From Gentiana macrophylla (Eukaryota > Streptophyta > Magnoliopsida > Gentianales > Gentianaceae), in NCBI GenBank assembly GCA_026214975.1, contig CM047815.1:65417852-65481851 (forward strand): DNA of 64,000 bases. Reading direction: 5' to 3'. The position numbers and the translations under genes were made by a program. The notes beneath the pieces are model-generated. The model was not told the DNA's origin and did not search any database. It saw only the letters and a program-made list of their open reading frames with translations. Shown piece by piece: positions 11,452-22,528 of this stretch (positions are counted from its first letter, which is position 1; every line of letters starts with the position of its first letter).

Positions 11452-13126
11452 TGCTAGGAGTAGTAGCACTGATCGAGACGCTCGATCTTCGCACAGCGGA
11501 AGCTTATGCGATTTACGATATGAGACACAACTAATTAATCCTACGAGAAGGTTGAACATTTACCTCATCGGAGAGAAAGAGTAAATCGACCAAGGGAGAA
11601 CACGTGATCTTCCGGATTGCATCTCCAAGCGACGACTGGTGGACGTCGATCCTCGCAATGAAACCTCCTCGAATATACACTAGGTTTTTCTTCTCTTAAT
11701 GTCTAAGGCAAAAAACAAATTTTTCTTCCTTTTAATTTGAGTGTGCCGCAATTTATTGTTATGTATTGTGTTAGGAGGAACTCTATTTATATAGAAAAAT
11801 AACTAGTCAAGAGAGTTATTCTTTTCACAACACAAAAACATATTCCCATAAGGAAAAGATATTTTCTTCTGAAATAAGAGATATTCCCAAAAACTAATCT
11901 CTTAATTTTTCCATTAATTATCCAACAAATAGATAATTAATTAATCACACAAATGAGATAATCTAGGAAAATTTCTTCTCCCAATTTATCCCAAAAGTGG
12001 CGCCTCAAATGTCATTAAATTTAATAGAAAATGTCTTTTCTATTTTACATTATTTACCAAATAAATAATATTGCATATTCATTAAATATACCAATTATTT
12101 AATTTAATTTCGAGGTTCCATAAAACGAGAAAACACTCGCGTGTTAGGAGCCAACCCGGGGACCATGGACCTATAACCAGTAGCTACAATAAATTAAATA
12201 AAATATTCATCGAACAAAATATTTCTACTTAATTCATTAATTCCGGAATTACGCCACCATAAATCAAAATCGAACTCTATCGATTATAGATATAACTTAT
12301 ACTCAAAGCGTCCGAGTCGAGTCGATAAGTGTCCATTGATATAATCATTACATATAAACTAACCCTCCATAGACTATCCGTAACGAAGCGGGATTATTTC
12401 CGTAAACCTTGTTCAATACATCTTATCCTTATTTAGCATTAACCCACTAGTGATCAATTAGTTCATAACCAATACGAACTCCCGGGATCGATCAGTTTCG
12501 AGGATCAACAAATAAGGAGATCGTCTTTCTACTTCCCGCAGGAAGGAATGGATTCCATATCTGTGAGACACACACTTCTCACTCATTCCAGAATAGTGCC
12601 AACGTGAAAGTGATTCGGACCGCGCCTCTTAGCGATCCTTAACGAACACATCCTGAAACAAGTAGGAGTCTGTAATCACTTTAGGATTAAGGTTAATCCA
12701 TATATGATCATCTTGTGATTTAATAAGATTTCTCAATCACGGAATTATATGAGAAACTCATATTAAATCGGTCCAGTCCTATATGACTCTCATCATATAT
12801 AAATGCCCTACTTAGACAACCAATGTCGACGGTCCGGATAAGACGGTCACACCATAAAGTGTTCTGGGCACATTAATGGTGGTTTAATCAATAGACCCCA
12901 TACTTTGATTAAGTTCACCACGGACTAATAGTTCAAGTGTATCACCATAAACTTAATCCTCATGTGTGACACACACTAAGTTATATGGCTACATATGATA
13001 CGACTTGGGGTTTTCAGTAGTGTATTATTTACAAGCACGAAGCAAGTAATAAGATGAGAATAAATATGTCATTTATTACTTCTAAAAACAATTACATAAA
13101 TTATCTTTCAGGCGCTACTTCCAACA
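11452..13126 (-). repeat. Family-B copia LTR (1.68 kb)
   Basis: In minus orientation it runs from TGTTGGAAGTAGCGCC (13126) to CTCCTAGCA (11452). A TATA-like box CTATATAAATAGAG lies at 11781-11794 on the minus strand. The priming site adjoins the left end. A polypurine tract (CAAGTGGGAGAT) adjoins the right end at 13127-13138. An LTR with both is shared by two internal regions, so this is not a simple 5' or 3' LTR. Confidence 0.8.
11781..11794 (-). promoter_or_regulatory. LTR TATA box (family B)
   Basis: CTATATAAATAGAG on the minus strand lies about 330 bases from the LTR's downstream end, a plausible core promoter for element transcription. Confidence 0.6.
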
Positions 13127-14530
13127 ATCTCCCACTTGCCTGTAAGGACAAGCAACAATTGTCTTTCGGACACACTATATCTAACATAATGAACAAAAAA
13201 TATTTGACGACGTTATACTTAAGATCAACTTAAGACAAATAGATTAGATTATTTCAAATTTTAAGTTAAACAACGTGTCACCGCACAAACACATTGTACG
13301 GATTAAATTTGACACTTAAAACTTTTTCTAAGAGTTGATAACTCTTCTTGTCTGCTGACTATTCTTGTCTGCTGACTTCTATGCAACAAATTAAACTTAA
13401 AGCCTTTTAATTTGTTGTTCTTGAAACTTGTTTGCTCAAAATTGCTCAATACTTTGTGTTCTCTAGGCTTTCAAGGTACCCTCTTTAGTTTGCTAAGTTC
13501 TCTATTTATAGGTGAATATCAAACGTTTGAATTTTGAATTTTGTATCCGTTTCTTAGAATTTTCTAAATATTCTCCCGACATTCTCTGCTCCACGATCTT
13601 GTGTTAGTGTCAGTGTCGGTGTCCTCCTAAAATGTCAGTGTGTCAACAAATGAGAATGCTCCATTTGACGTGGTCCTGAAATCCTCATAACGATGTTTTA
13701 ACCTTAGCAATTGATTGATCTCTTGATCACACGAATTGATTCTTATCTTCAATCTTGCTCCCAAAGTAAGATTAGAATCATTTGGTAGGATATTTACGAA
13801 AACCTTAGGCCTTTACCCTTGTCGTGTTGCGGGTTCTATCAAATTATACGTACTCAAATGTGTTTGGGCCACCTTTACAATTATTTGGTAATATATTGAC
13901 GAGAACGCCAGACCGACCGGTTACTTAAAATGAAAAAAATGTAATATCTCGTATTAAAAAAGAGTAAAAGAAACGTATCAAGATATAGTGTTTAGATATA
14001 TTTAAATTAGTAATTTGAGTTAACCATTTCACATTAAACGAGAACAGTATTTCTATCTAGTTATTAGATTCATCACGACTTAAAATAACGTCATTAGACC
14101 TGAGTATCATATTAGACTATCAAACTTAATTGTCTATACGAAATGAGAAATGGATAGACACAAAACTTATGAACTAAGAGGAATGCAACACACCGACTAC
14201 GTGTTTAATTATGACTACCTTATGTTCTAAACGACACTTCATCGGAATCATAAAATAGACGAACCGATCTTGCTCTGATATCTCTTCTTCTTGACTCGAA
14301 ATGCACAGAGAAGAAGAAACAAACGAATTGTATTTCTAAAGTATGTTTTAAAATTGTATTAAAAAAAGGTATTTTTTTTAAAAATCTTTTACGATGTTTG
14401 CTCTATTTCGTATGTTAAAAGAATTATCAACCCCAAAACAATACTCCTATGTTTCAATTTATTTGACGCATCTGCTAAAATCACACATATTTAGAATGTG
14501 AATTAATGTATTGATTTTTACGATAATTTC
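13127..14530. other. Copia 3' polypurine tract, then stretch without a recognised gene
   Basis: Bases 13127-13138 are the polypurine tract of an upstream family-B element, and some of what follows is probably its decayed 3' internal part. A 17-base direct repeat of TTCTTGTCTGCTGACT lies at 13344-13379. A minus TATA-like CCTATAAATAGAGAAC sits near 13500, which could be another old LTR promoter, but no LTR pair is visible. No coding region is supported. Confidence 0.5.
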
Positions 14531-14990
14531 GGTTAGTAAATGTCCTAAACCGAACCATTTGCTTTTCGTAACCGAATTGAACCAAACAGAAATATATGGT
14601 TCGGTTTGTTTAACGGAAAACCAAATAAAATGTAACAGTTCTATTTGGTCATAAAAGGTTCGGATAACGGTTCGCATAACGGTTCGGTTATAAGTAGTTT
14701 TTATAAATAAATATAATATTTTGTTATAAAAACTAATTATACATGTTGGATATAAACGGTTTGGTTACGGGTTTTTGTTTGGTATGGTTTCGGTTTGGTT
14801 AATTGTTCGGTTTTAATTCGGTTTGGTTTTCAGATCCGTTACGGATAATTTGTACCGTGAACCGTAACCGAACCGAACCAAAAATCTCGGTTTGTCTCAA
14901 TTATTAACCGAAACCAAACCGGAAACAAGTATTAACCAAACCGAACCGAAAACAAGTATTAACTAAACCGAACCGAATGATCTCTTTTTA
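14531..14990. repeat. Degenerate CGGTTCGGTT / AACCGAACC repeat region
   Basis: Many imperfect copies of GGTTCGGTT fill the left part and AACCGAACC the right part, so the region can fold on itself. Such low-order repeats are widespread in plant intergenic DNA. No gene is present. At 14988-15060 a short direct repeat (TTTAAATCCTRTATTTACTA) follows. Confidence 0.75.
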
Positions 14991-15329
14991 AATCCTGTAT
15001 TTACTATACAAGTATTAAATAGCAACTGTCTTTTAAATCCTATATTTACTATACAATAAAACCTTGAGAAGGATTGTTGTATTGATTCTCTTTTTGATAT
15101 TGTGCAAGAGATCTGTTATCTGATTTGAACGTAGAAAAGTGCTAACTTCTCAATAAAATGAATATAATACGGCTTACATTATTTATTATGATGATGCTTT
15201 ATCTATTAATACGTTTTAGACAGGTAGCTTTCCGAAAGGTTGTTGATCATAAACATATTGGGATTGATTGGGATGTTCCTTTTTTCAAGCCTTTCAAGGT
15301 GAAAACTTCGCCCAGCGTCGGTCGATCCA

Positions 15330-15730
15330 ATTACGGTGGAATCCTCCCAAGTCGGTCGGGTGAAGCTCAATGTAGACGGTAGTGTCGAGAAATGGAGTGG
15401 CTTATGGGGTGGAATTATTCGAGATTCGCATGGAAACTTTGTCGCTTGCGTTTCATGCTTGCTTCCGTCCATGGGAATGTTCTTGATCTTTGAAGTAAAG
15501 CGCTGCTCTTTGGTATTCGGTTGCGTCCACATGCTTTGCCTCTTGATATTGAGGCCCGACTCCATTTTTGTTTCTCGTGTGATATCCGGAAATCATAGTG
15601 GAGGTTGGCCCTCTCTGCATCTCGATTGGTCGATTTCGGCTTGTCTTCGGACATACCACACATATCTCTCATGTGTTTCGGGAATGTAATAGAGTGGCGG
15701 ACGACTTCGCCACATGGAAGGAGACGATAT
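15330..15730 (+). pseudogene. RNase H-like domain of the LINE (frameshifted)
   Basis: A reading near 15335-15359 gives RWNPPK, and the next frame gives VKLNVDGSVEKWSGLWGG and IIRDSHGNFVACV. This is the first strand pair with the catalytic aspartate of the plant RVT_3/RNase H fold. After a further frame change, HVFRECNRVADDFATWKE (about 15665-15722) matches the terminal helix with its conserved R-E-N-x-x-A-D pattern. Two or more frame changes inside about 400 bases show a dead copy. Single-gene RNase H-like relatives exist in plants, but the A-tailed context favours a LINE. Confidence 0.75.
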
Positions 15731-15917
15731 GACGTTTAATCATCTTGACGATGTACGATCATATTCAACGACTTATTAGTGATGATTTACATGGCCCTCC
15801 TCTTATTCGACATGTTGCAGACAACTAGGGAAGCACTCTTCACTTGTGAAAGAGGGAGACGACTTTTCCACATCGACGTTGTCATGTTTGGATGCGAATG
15901 GCTCCTTCAACCTGGAT

Positions 15918-16270
15918 GCACCCCTCCTATTCTAGTTGGGGTGCAAATCAGGTGTTTTCTATCCATCGTTTATTCATTACTTGGCACATAGTACACTTTT
16001 CACTGATTTTTATGCTTTTATGTCTGCGCGGCGATTCGGCACCTCTTCCAGGGACATGGTCATTTGCGTCGATTTAGAAGCACCCCTATCATGATGTTAG
16101 GGGTGCAATTCAGTGTACATGTTCCTCTATGGGATCCTTGCTTGGACCGGGCATTTTTATTTGAAGGGGCGATATAAGCGATCTTTGGCGGTCGACGGAA
16201 AGGGTTCAATGCATAGGACCAGAATTGGCATTCAACTTTGGAGGCACCCCTATCATCCTATTAGGGGTGC
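15918..16270 (+). repeat. Three hairpins spaced ~163 bp in the LINE 3' region
   Basis: Inverted repeats GCACCCC...GGGGTGC lie at 15918-15944, 16080-16106 and 16244-16270. The last two have a 9-bp stem GCACCCCTA/TAGGGGTGC and a 9-base loop. Each is followed by a variant of CAATYCAGGTGT and preceded by a TTCAACYTGGA-like stretch in two cases. Spacing is 162 and 164 bases. Confidence 0.85.
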
Positions 16271-16804
16271 AATCCAGGTGTCCTTGTTCCTTTCTTGGGT
16301 TATTATCTTCTTTGGTTATTTTTGGGGTTATCATCTTTCTCTATGCCAGTGTAACCATCCGGGTTGTAACAGCAAGGACAAGGTGGAGAAGGAGTATTCT
16401 TGTTTTAGTGCTTCAGCGCTTGTTCGGAGGCTTTGCCTCATACATTGGTCGGAGACACGGGCTATTTTTTCCTTGGAATTGCTATGCGGATTCAACCGTG
16501 CTATCTTTTGTGCTTAAGCAAAGACAAGTCTCGAGTGGAGGATAATTATGATGTGTTTGATCAGTAAAATTTATGGTGTCGGGATTTTGGGGGTGCATAG
16601 AATGAGTACTTTTCCTATGTCTTTGGATTTTCCTACACCTGGGTTTCTGCATAGTAGGGTTTAAGGAGGCCATCTTATCTGACTCTATCACGATCTTGGG
16701 GTGAGTAGGGATGTGGCATTGACTTTGTAGCACTTTATTATTTTCCATTTTAATAAAAAAAAAACGAGTCATTTTCAAAACAAAAAAAATATATATATGT
16801 CTTA

Positions 16805-17380
16805 CAACCAGGGGCGGATCTAGTAAGGAGTAAAGGGGGTCCACGGACCCCGCTAAAAATAAAAATACTTCTACATTTTATCATAGAAAATATTTGAATC
16901 CCGTGAAAAAATTATTTAATGTGTTAAATATTTACTGATGCATTGAAAAATTCTTAAATTCAGCCACTTCTTACAACATAATCAACAGTGGTAGAAATGT
17001 GTGTGTTTTTGTATCCATTTTCTTCTGGACACAATATACTTGTGAATGTACGAGAATATTTAAACAATTCGCCACTTATGTTGGTTTTTGTCTTAAATGT
17101 GATATGGTGTGGCATTATGTTCATTGTTTGTTGAGAAATAATTTGTGATACATCGATGTAAACTGAAATAAGGTGATACATGTCTTTTGTAATTCATCTC
17201 TTTGGATTTCAGGTTTGATTCGTTGATATTTTTGGAAGTCTTTCAATGAATGACTCGGGCAACGGTGCTTGACATCGTGATTGAATTTGAAAGGTTAGTG
17301 AAGAATTTTGAGTTGATTGAGAGGTACCGGATTAGCATTAACGCATAATGGTTTTTTACATAGTCAACTTTATTCAAACC
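16805..17380. repeat. Dispersed repeat beginning GGGGCGGATCTAG; otherwise no gene
   Basis: GGGGCGGATCTAGTAAGG at about 16811, followed by GGTCCACGGACCCC (16838-16851, palindromic) and ACATTTTATCATAGAAAATA, resembles 50536-50690. The rest to 17380 shows only short frames. Confidence 0.5.
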
Positions 17381-17431
17381 AGGGTCGGATCAATATATGT
17401 CAAGGTGGGTCTCGTGACCCTACTGTGGTCT

Positions 17432-17477
<46 letters not shown>

Positions 17478-17640
17478 ATATTAAAATTATGTAGTTTTGT
17501 TGTTAAAAATGCCGTTTTGTGGTTAAAAAATATTGTTTTAGGCTTTGGTGAGTATATTGGAACAAATTTATAAATCAAAATATAAATTTAGGCCCCGGTG
17601 ATTTCGCTGGAACAAATTCCCGGAATCCCCCATTCAAATT
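17380..17640 (+). repeat. Dispersed repeat, same family as 55043-55270
   Basis: Shared order of blocks: CAGGGTCGGATC, GGGTCTCGTGACCC, ATTAAAATTATGTAGTTTTG, TTAAAAATGCCGTTTTGT, AAAAATATTGTTTTAG and GGTGAT..CTGGAACAAAT. A (TA)n run at about 17438-17474 interrupts it. The 55-kb copy lacks that run. The class is unknown. Confidence 0.7.
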
Positions 17641-17734
17641 TCATTTTTTTCCCTTGGGTTCTTTTGTTGGCGTTTGCATTTTCATGTGATGTGTTAGTTG
17701 TCAAAGCAATATTTTATAATTCCTCACAATTATT

Positions 17735-17890
17735 TAACATAATTGTGGTAAAAATGGTAAATTGTATTCACACTTCAATATGGGTATTGAGTACAATATA
17801 TATAGGTATAACGTGCTAGTCTAGAATATTCTACAGATAATGTCAGTAAATACAAATAAATACAAATAATATATACAGAGAAATCTATCA
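17735..17890 (-). repeat. 3' LTR of the Ale-like copia
   Basis: In minus orientation it starts TGATAGATTTCTCTG and ends CAATTATGTTA. It holds a 10-bp extra AAATACAAAT relative to the 5' copy. A G-rich polypurine tract (CTAGAGGGGTGG) adjoins it at 17891-17902. Confidence 0.93.
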
Positions 17891-17920
17891 CCACCCCTCT
17901 AGTTGGCCGAGGGATGAGGC

Positions 17921-18444
17921 CTAACTTGTCACGCTGAAGAGAAAATTGATGACGGGGAAGCGACTTGGTAAGTCGGCTAACTGGTCCTGTGAATGCACGT
18001 GAGTGATGCGTAGGGAGCCTCTCTGTATTTGCTCACGAACATAATGATAGTCAATGGCAACATGCTTCATGTGAGAGTGGAACACTGGGTTGGAGCAAAA
18101 GTGAGTAGTGCCAAGATTGTCGCAGTAAATAACAGGGGATTCAGCTGACGAGAAGCCCAAATCTCGAAGAATAAAGGACACCCAAGCAAGTTCAGCAGCA
18201 GTAGAGGCTACCGAACGGTACACAGCCTCCGTAGAGGAACGGGCAACAGTGGCTTGCTTCTTAGAACTCCAAGAGATAACATTGCGACCAAGGCAAACCA
18301 CATAGGCACTGGTGGAGGAGAAATCATCTTTGTTACCGCCCCAATCCGCGTCAGAAAAGGCATGCAGAGAGAAGGGAGACTGACGAAATATCTAGAGTCC
18401 ATAATGAAGTGTACCAGCAAGATAACATAACGTGCGCTTAACAT
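17921..18444 (-). pseudogene. RNase H domain of the Ale-like copia
   Basis: The ORF 17921-18301 reads VISWSSKKQATVARSSTEAV, IYCDNLGTTHFCSNPVFHS and MKHVAIDYHYVREQIQRG, the C-terminal copia RNase H with the D-N pair and H-K-H region. An upstream part (DADWGGNKDDFSS-like) is in another frame near 18310-18350. The domain degrades the RNA strand after reverse transcription. It is separated from the RT ORF by a frame change near 18392. Confidence 0.9.
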
Positions 18445-19513
18445 GGGCTAAATGGACACCGGTCGGGCAATGCATAAACTGAGATAGTCGGTTGACCGCA
18501 AAAGATAAATCCGGACGAGTAAACGTCAGATACTGCAGACTACCAACTATCATCCGACAATGAGAAGGATCATCAAGAGGTTTGCCAGAGGTAGCAGTGA
18601 GGGTGGAGAGGTCCGATGGTAGGGGAGTCGCAACCGAATTGGCATCCTGCATGTGGAGCTTATCCAGAAGCTCAAGAGCATACCGCTGCTGAGATAGAAG
18701 ACAACCAGCAGAGTTGGGGATTACCTCTATCCTTAAGAAGTAAGACAATAGACCCAAATCTTTAAGAGCAAAACGAGAACCAAGCAGCAAAATAAAATCC
18801 TCGAGACAAGAAGCCTGATTGCCTGTAACAATGAGGTCATCCACATAGACAAGAACATACATAACAGCAGATCCACGGCGATAAATGAATAAAGACGTGT
18901 CAGCAGGCGAATTGCTGAACCCCATAGACGAAAGAAAACCCTTCAGTTCCTCATACCAGGCCCAAGGAGCTTGCTTAAGCCCATAAATCGCCTTGCACAG
19001 GCGACACACATAATTAGGATGATGATCATCAACAAACCCAGGTGGCTGAGCAAGATAGACACTTTCATGTAAGGTACCCTGCAAAAAAGCATTATTGACA
19101 TCCAGCTGACGAAGCGACCACCCCTGTGAAAGATCCAGAGATAAAACAATACGAATAGTAGTAGGTTTAACCACAGGGCTAAACGTCTCATAATAATCAA
19201 TGCCGGGGCGTTGAGAAAACCCCTTGGCCACTAGACGGGCCTTATGACGATCAATGGAGCCATCAGGCTTATATTTCAGGCGGAAAACCCATTTCGAACC
19301 AATGACATTATAAGAAGGATGAGGAGGAACAAGTTCCCAGGTATCATTACGCACTAAGGCGTTTAATTCTTCCTGCATAGCAGATCTCCACTGAGGCTGT
19401 TTAAGAGCTTGAGTGATGGTATTGGGCTTAGATTGAGGTGAAAAGGCTAAACGAGCAGCAAGGTTTAGCTTTTGAATAGGTTTTTGAATGTTGTTTTGGG
19501 CCCGAGTACACAT
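18392..19513 (-). pseudogene. Reverse transcriptase of the Ale-like copia (longest intact frame, 373 aa)
   Basis: This is RVT_2 of copia type. Visible motifs are SKWVFRLKYKPDGSIDRHKA and RLVAKGFSQRPGIDYYETFS near the N-terminus, LDVNNAFLQGTLHE (first catalytic Asp), AIYGLKQAPWAWYEEL, and LVYVDDLIVTGN with the YVDD active site. All catalytic aspartates look present. It ends at a frame change before RNase H, so the enzyme would lack that part. Confidence 0.93.
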
Positions 19514-19900
19514 GGGATGAGTGGGAAGTGTGGGTTGTGTTCGAGGAGAGGCAGGAGGGGGGAGGGAGGAGAGGAGAGAGAAGAGTCGGGCGAAGAGGGT
19601 GGAGGGGAAGCCGGGGAGTTGGTGAAGGGATCATGAACAAAGGTAGAGGGGATAGAGACATGAGGGGGGTTGGGGATCCAGTCAGATAGAGACAAGGCCG
19701 GAGTGGTGGCAGTGGACGAAGTAGCAGGAGTCTTGGAAGGGAACACAATTTCAACAAACTTAACATGAAGAGAGACATAGAGGCGAGAGTCAGAGAGATC
19801 ATAGCAGAAATAGGCATGCTGGGTGGGGGCATAGCCCAGAAAAACACAAGGTTTAGACTGAGGTTGAAGTTTATGATCGAGTGTCACGGACGGGCCGAGA
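19500..19900 (-). pseudogene. Integrase C-terminus and linker of the Ale-like copia
   Basis: In a frame offset from the integrase core this reads QSKPCVFLGYAPTQHAYFCY and DLSDSRLYVSLHVKFVE, the conserved copia integrase tail. It is followed by a proline/serine-rich linker (about 19500-19740) leading to RT. The linker is low complexity and carries many CCT/TCC codons. Confidence 0.8.
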
Positions 19901-21370
19901 GGTAACATAAACACCCAAAGACCGAAGGGACTCATAGGCAGGTGGAGTACCAAAGATGCACTCATAGGGAGACTGGAGATTGAGGACCCGGGTTGGCATG
20001 CGGTTAATGAGATAGACAGCAGTAGAAAAGGAGTAAGGCCAAAAGGTAGTGGGAAGAGATGCATGGGAAAGGAGGGCAAGGCCTGTTTCAACAATATGTA
20101 AATGACGCCTTTCAGCAAGACCATTGTGTTCTGGAGTGTGAGGGGGAGTGGTGAGAAACGAAATACCATTATCAGCAAGAAAATCATGCAACGAAATAAA
20201 TTCACCACCATTATCAGAATAAATTTTTTTAATGGAGGACTCAAAACGTTTTTCAACAAGATGGCGAAAACGAATAAAAGTGGAGGCAACATCAGATTTA
20301 CGTACAAGAGGATATAACCAAACATAGAGAGTGAAGTGGTCAACAAAAATAACATAATACTTAAAACCATCCAATGACAAAACAGGGGAGGTCCAAACAT
20401 CCGAAAAAATTATTTCTAAAGGACGAGAAGAATGTAAAGTGGACTGCCCGAAAGGCAGTTTATGAATTTTGTTTTCTAAACATGCAGAACAATGCAAATT
20501 ATTGGGACTAGAGTGCGATAAATTAAAACGATGGACAACAGATTGCAGAACAGGGGCAGCTGGATGTCCTAGACGGTGGTGCCACACATCAAATGAGGCT
20601 TTATTAGACGCAAACGCAAGCAAAGGCTGAGAGGGCCACTCATAAAGACCATTTCTAACTGGACCACGGAGGAGGGGCTGAGTCGTCTTGAGATCCTTCA
20701 CAACAAATTCAGAGGGTAAAAATTCAATAGAGATATTATTGGATTGACACAATTGAGAAATGGACAGTAAATTACGTGAGATATCCGGGACACAAAGTAC
20801 ATTATTTAAATGGAAAGAATCAGTCAAAGAGTAAGGAAGAGAGGAAGAACCAGTGTGCGTGATGGTGAGAGGATATCCATCACCAACCAATAAATTATCC
20901 GACCCTGCATAAGGAGAATGGAGAGACAAATTTTGTAAGTCAGAAGTAACATGGTGGGTGGTACCAATATCAAGAAGCCAAGGAGACACGGGAGACGCTG
21001 GTGGTGGAAGTGCCGCTACTACATTTGCTTGAGGCCGAGCGGGGCGTGGAGCTGTGGGCTGTGAAGGGACATAGAAGGTAGGACAGAATTTTGCTGAATG
21101 ACCATGGAAGGAGCACACCTGGCATTTTCCTTGATAAGGATGGCGGGGACGACCGGCGGCATCCGGCCTTGGGGGGACAATCATAGGTGGTGTGGCAGGT
21201 CTTGGCAAATTAGGTTGTGGGTTGTACGATTGGGACTGAGGAGAACGCCAAGACTGCCCACCGGGGCGAGGAAGAAGTCTAGATTGAGGACGCATTTGGG
21301 CGGCATGAGCTGTGGCCGGAGAAAACTGATGGGGCACCGACGGTGATGAGATACGAGCCTGATAAGTCAA
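19871..21370 (-). pseudogene. Gag C-terminus, protease and integrase of the Ale-like copia (499 aa frame)
   Basis: In order: a proline-rich gag tail; zinc knuckle CQVCSFHGHSAKFC; protease site WLLDIGTTHHVTSDL, where the usual D-S-G is D-I-G; GAG-pre-integrase WHHRLGHP with CSACLENKIHKLPFG; and the integrase core with FSDVW, YSDNGGEF and NGLAERRH supplying the D-D-E triad. A frame change near 19890 cuts the conserved FGCLCYPW-like segment. The protease change probably inactivates processing. Confidence 0.92.
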
Positions 21371-21987
21371 GAGCTTGTCGTGGAGCTCTTCGAATTGAAT
21401 ATCCGTTTTCGAACCTGAATAGCCCGAGCTAAGTCTGCAAATTCAGCCCCAAGTTTATCTAAAATTAGGTCTACTAGATCAATGTTGCTCATCGGGGCCT
21501 CAAGAAGGGCGAGTTCATCGGATTTTCCTTTGATAAGATAGATGAAATCGGATAAAGGTTGAGAACCTCTACGCAAATCCTTCAGGTATTGTTTAATCTG
21601 TCGAATTCTACCTGTGCTTGGTTTAGCAAATTGGGCATAGAGAGACGTCCAGGCTTCCTTAGACGTTGCCGTTCTTGATATGGTGGTGGCAACGCCAAGG
21701 GAGAGAGATGCAAGGAGGAGGTTAAAAATCAGACGGTCTTGCCGACGCCATTGTTCAAATTCTGTGTTTGGCTTGGGCTCTGCAGTGCCGGTGCCTTCAC
21801 CCGGAAGCATGGCCGAAGGGGCTTTGATGGAACCGGTGAGATAGCCTAGAAGACCATGGCCTTCAAGAAGTGATTCAATTTGGAGTTTCCACAGAGAGTA
21901 GTTTGTAAAATCTAATTTAATCGTGGTTTGAATGGCGGGATTGAAAGCAACGAGATTTGTAGAGGCAGTTGTGGTGGAGATGGCCAT
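21367..21987 (-). pseudogene. Gag N-terminus of the Ale-like copia
   Basis: The likely start is the ATG at 21987 (MAISTTTASTNLV), about 95 bases inside the priming site. It carries LDFTNYSLWKLQIESLLEG and the UBN2-type gag motifs KEAWTSLYAQFA, LKDLRRGSQPLSDFI and KSDELALL. A single-base frame change near 21408 moves the reading to the next ORF (QFEELHDKLL). Gag forms the virus-like particle of the element. Confidence 0.9.
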
Positions 21988-22080
21988 ATTGATGAAGGAA
22001 CAGAGAGGGATAGTCGAAGAAGATGAAGATAGGCGGCTGGGGGAGAGAGAAGAAGTGCTATGCAAAAAGAATTTTTCAAG

Positions 22081-22093
22081 GGCTCTGATACCA
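22081..22093 (-). promoter_or_regulatory. Primer binding site, initiator tRNA-Met
   Basis: TGGTATCAGAGCC on the minus strand directly abuts the LTR end at 22094. It is an exact match to the plant initiator tRNA-Met complement used by copia elements. Confidence 0.93.
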
Positions 22094-22239
22094 TAACATA
22101 ATTGTGGTAAAAATGGTAAATTGTATTCACACTTCCATATGGGTATTGTGTACAATATATATAGGTATAATGTGCTAGTCTAGAATATTCTACAGATAAT
22201 GTCAGTAAATACAAATAATATATACAGAGAAATCTATCA
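22094..22239 (-). repeat. 5' LTR of the Ale-like copia
   Basis: 146 bp, nearly identical to 17735-17890. A minus TATA-like ACCTATATATATTG lies near 22150-22163. The target duplication TTATT follows at 22240-22244. Bases 22245-22528 hold host flank without a recognised gene. Confidence 0.93.
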
Positions 22240-22528
22240 TTATTTATGCTAGAAAGCGAAAGAGATGATGATGGAAATATACGCAAAAAATGAAAATGGG
22301 GTCTCGTTTGACTACAAATAATAATGAAAAGGGCAAAATGTGCTTTAACGTTATTAAAATGATTTCATCTTTATAAGCAAAACAACCGATCTAGAACTAA
22401 AAAACCATTTTCGTACTGTCAAATTTTAGTCAATGTATTTTTCGTATCCCATTATCAATCATCAAATACAATATTTATAGTCACTAGTAGGCCTTCAAGA
22501 TCAATACAAAATTACCAAACTACCCTTA

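Larger units (their letters stand above)
15200..16770 (+). mobile_element. 5'-truncated LINE (non-LTR retrotransposon) 3' end
   Basis: The segment holds the C-terminal RNase H-like domain of a plant LINE, then a long 3' region ending at a short A-rich tail (AATAAAAAAAAAA, about 16753-16765). The endonuclease and reverse transcriptase are absent, as usual for 5' truncation during target-primed insertion. No flanking target duplication could be assigned. The 3' region contains three hairpin repeats, annotated separately. Confidence 0.7.
17735..22239 (-). mobile_element. Ty1/copia retrotransposon, Ale/Retrofit-like, complete with both LTRs and target duplication
   Basis: Two short LTRs (17735-17890, 156 bp; 22094-22239, 146 bp) flank gag-protease-integrase-RT-RNase H in copia order. 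The 5-bp target duplication TTATT is present at 17730-17734 and 22240-22244. The initiator tRNA-Met priming site is perfect at 22081-22093. The LTRs differ by a 10-bp duplication and about four substitutions, suggesting a recent insertion. Despite this the coding region has at least four frame changes and an altered protease site. Confidence 0.95.

Noticed and set aside
14459..14677. Minus frame of 72 codons
   Set aside because: It lies in the CGGTT-rich repeat, with no similarity to known proteins recognised.
19465..20400. 311-codon minus frame as a separate protein
   Set aside because: Only its second half follows the copia integrase tail; the first half is the out-of-frame shadow of the integrase core.
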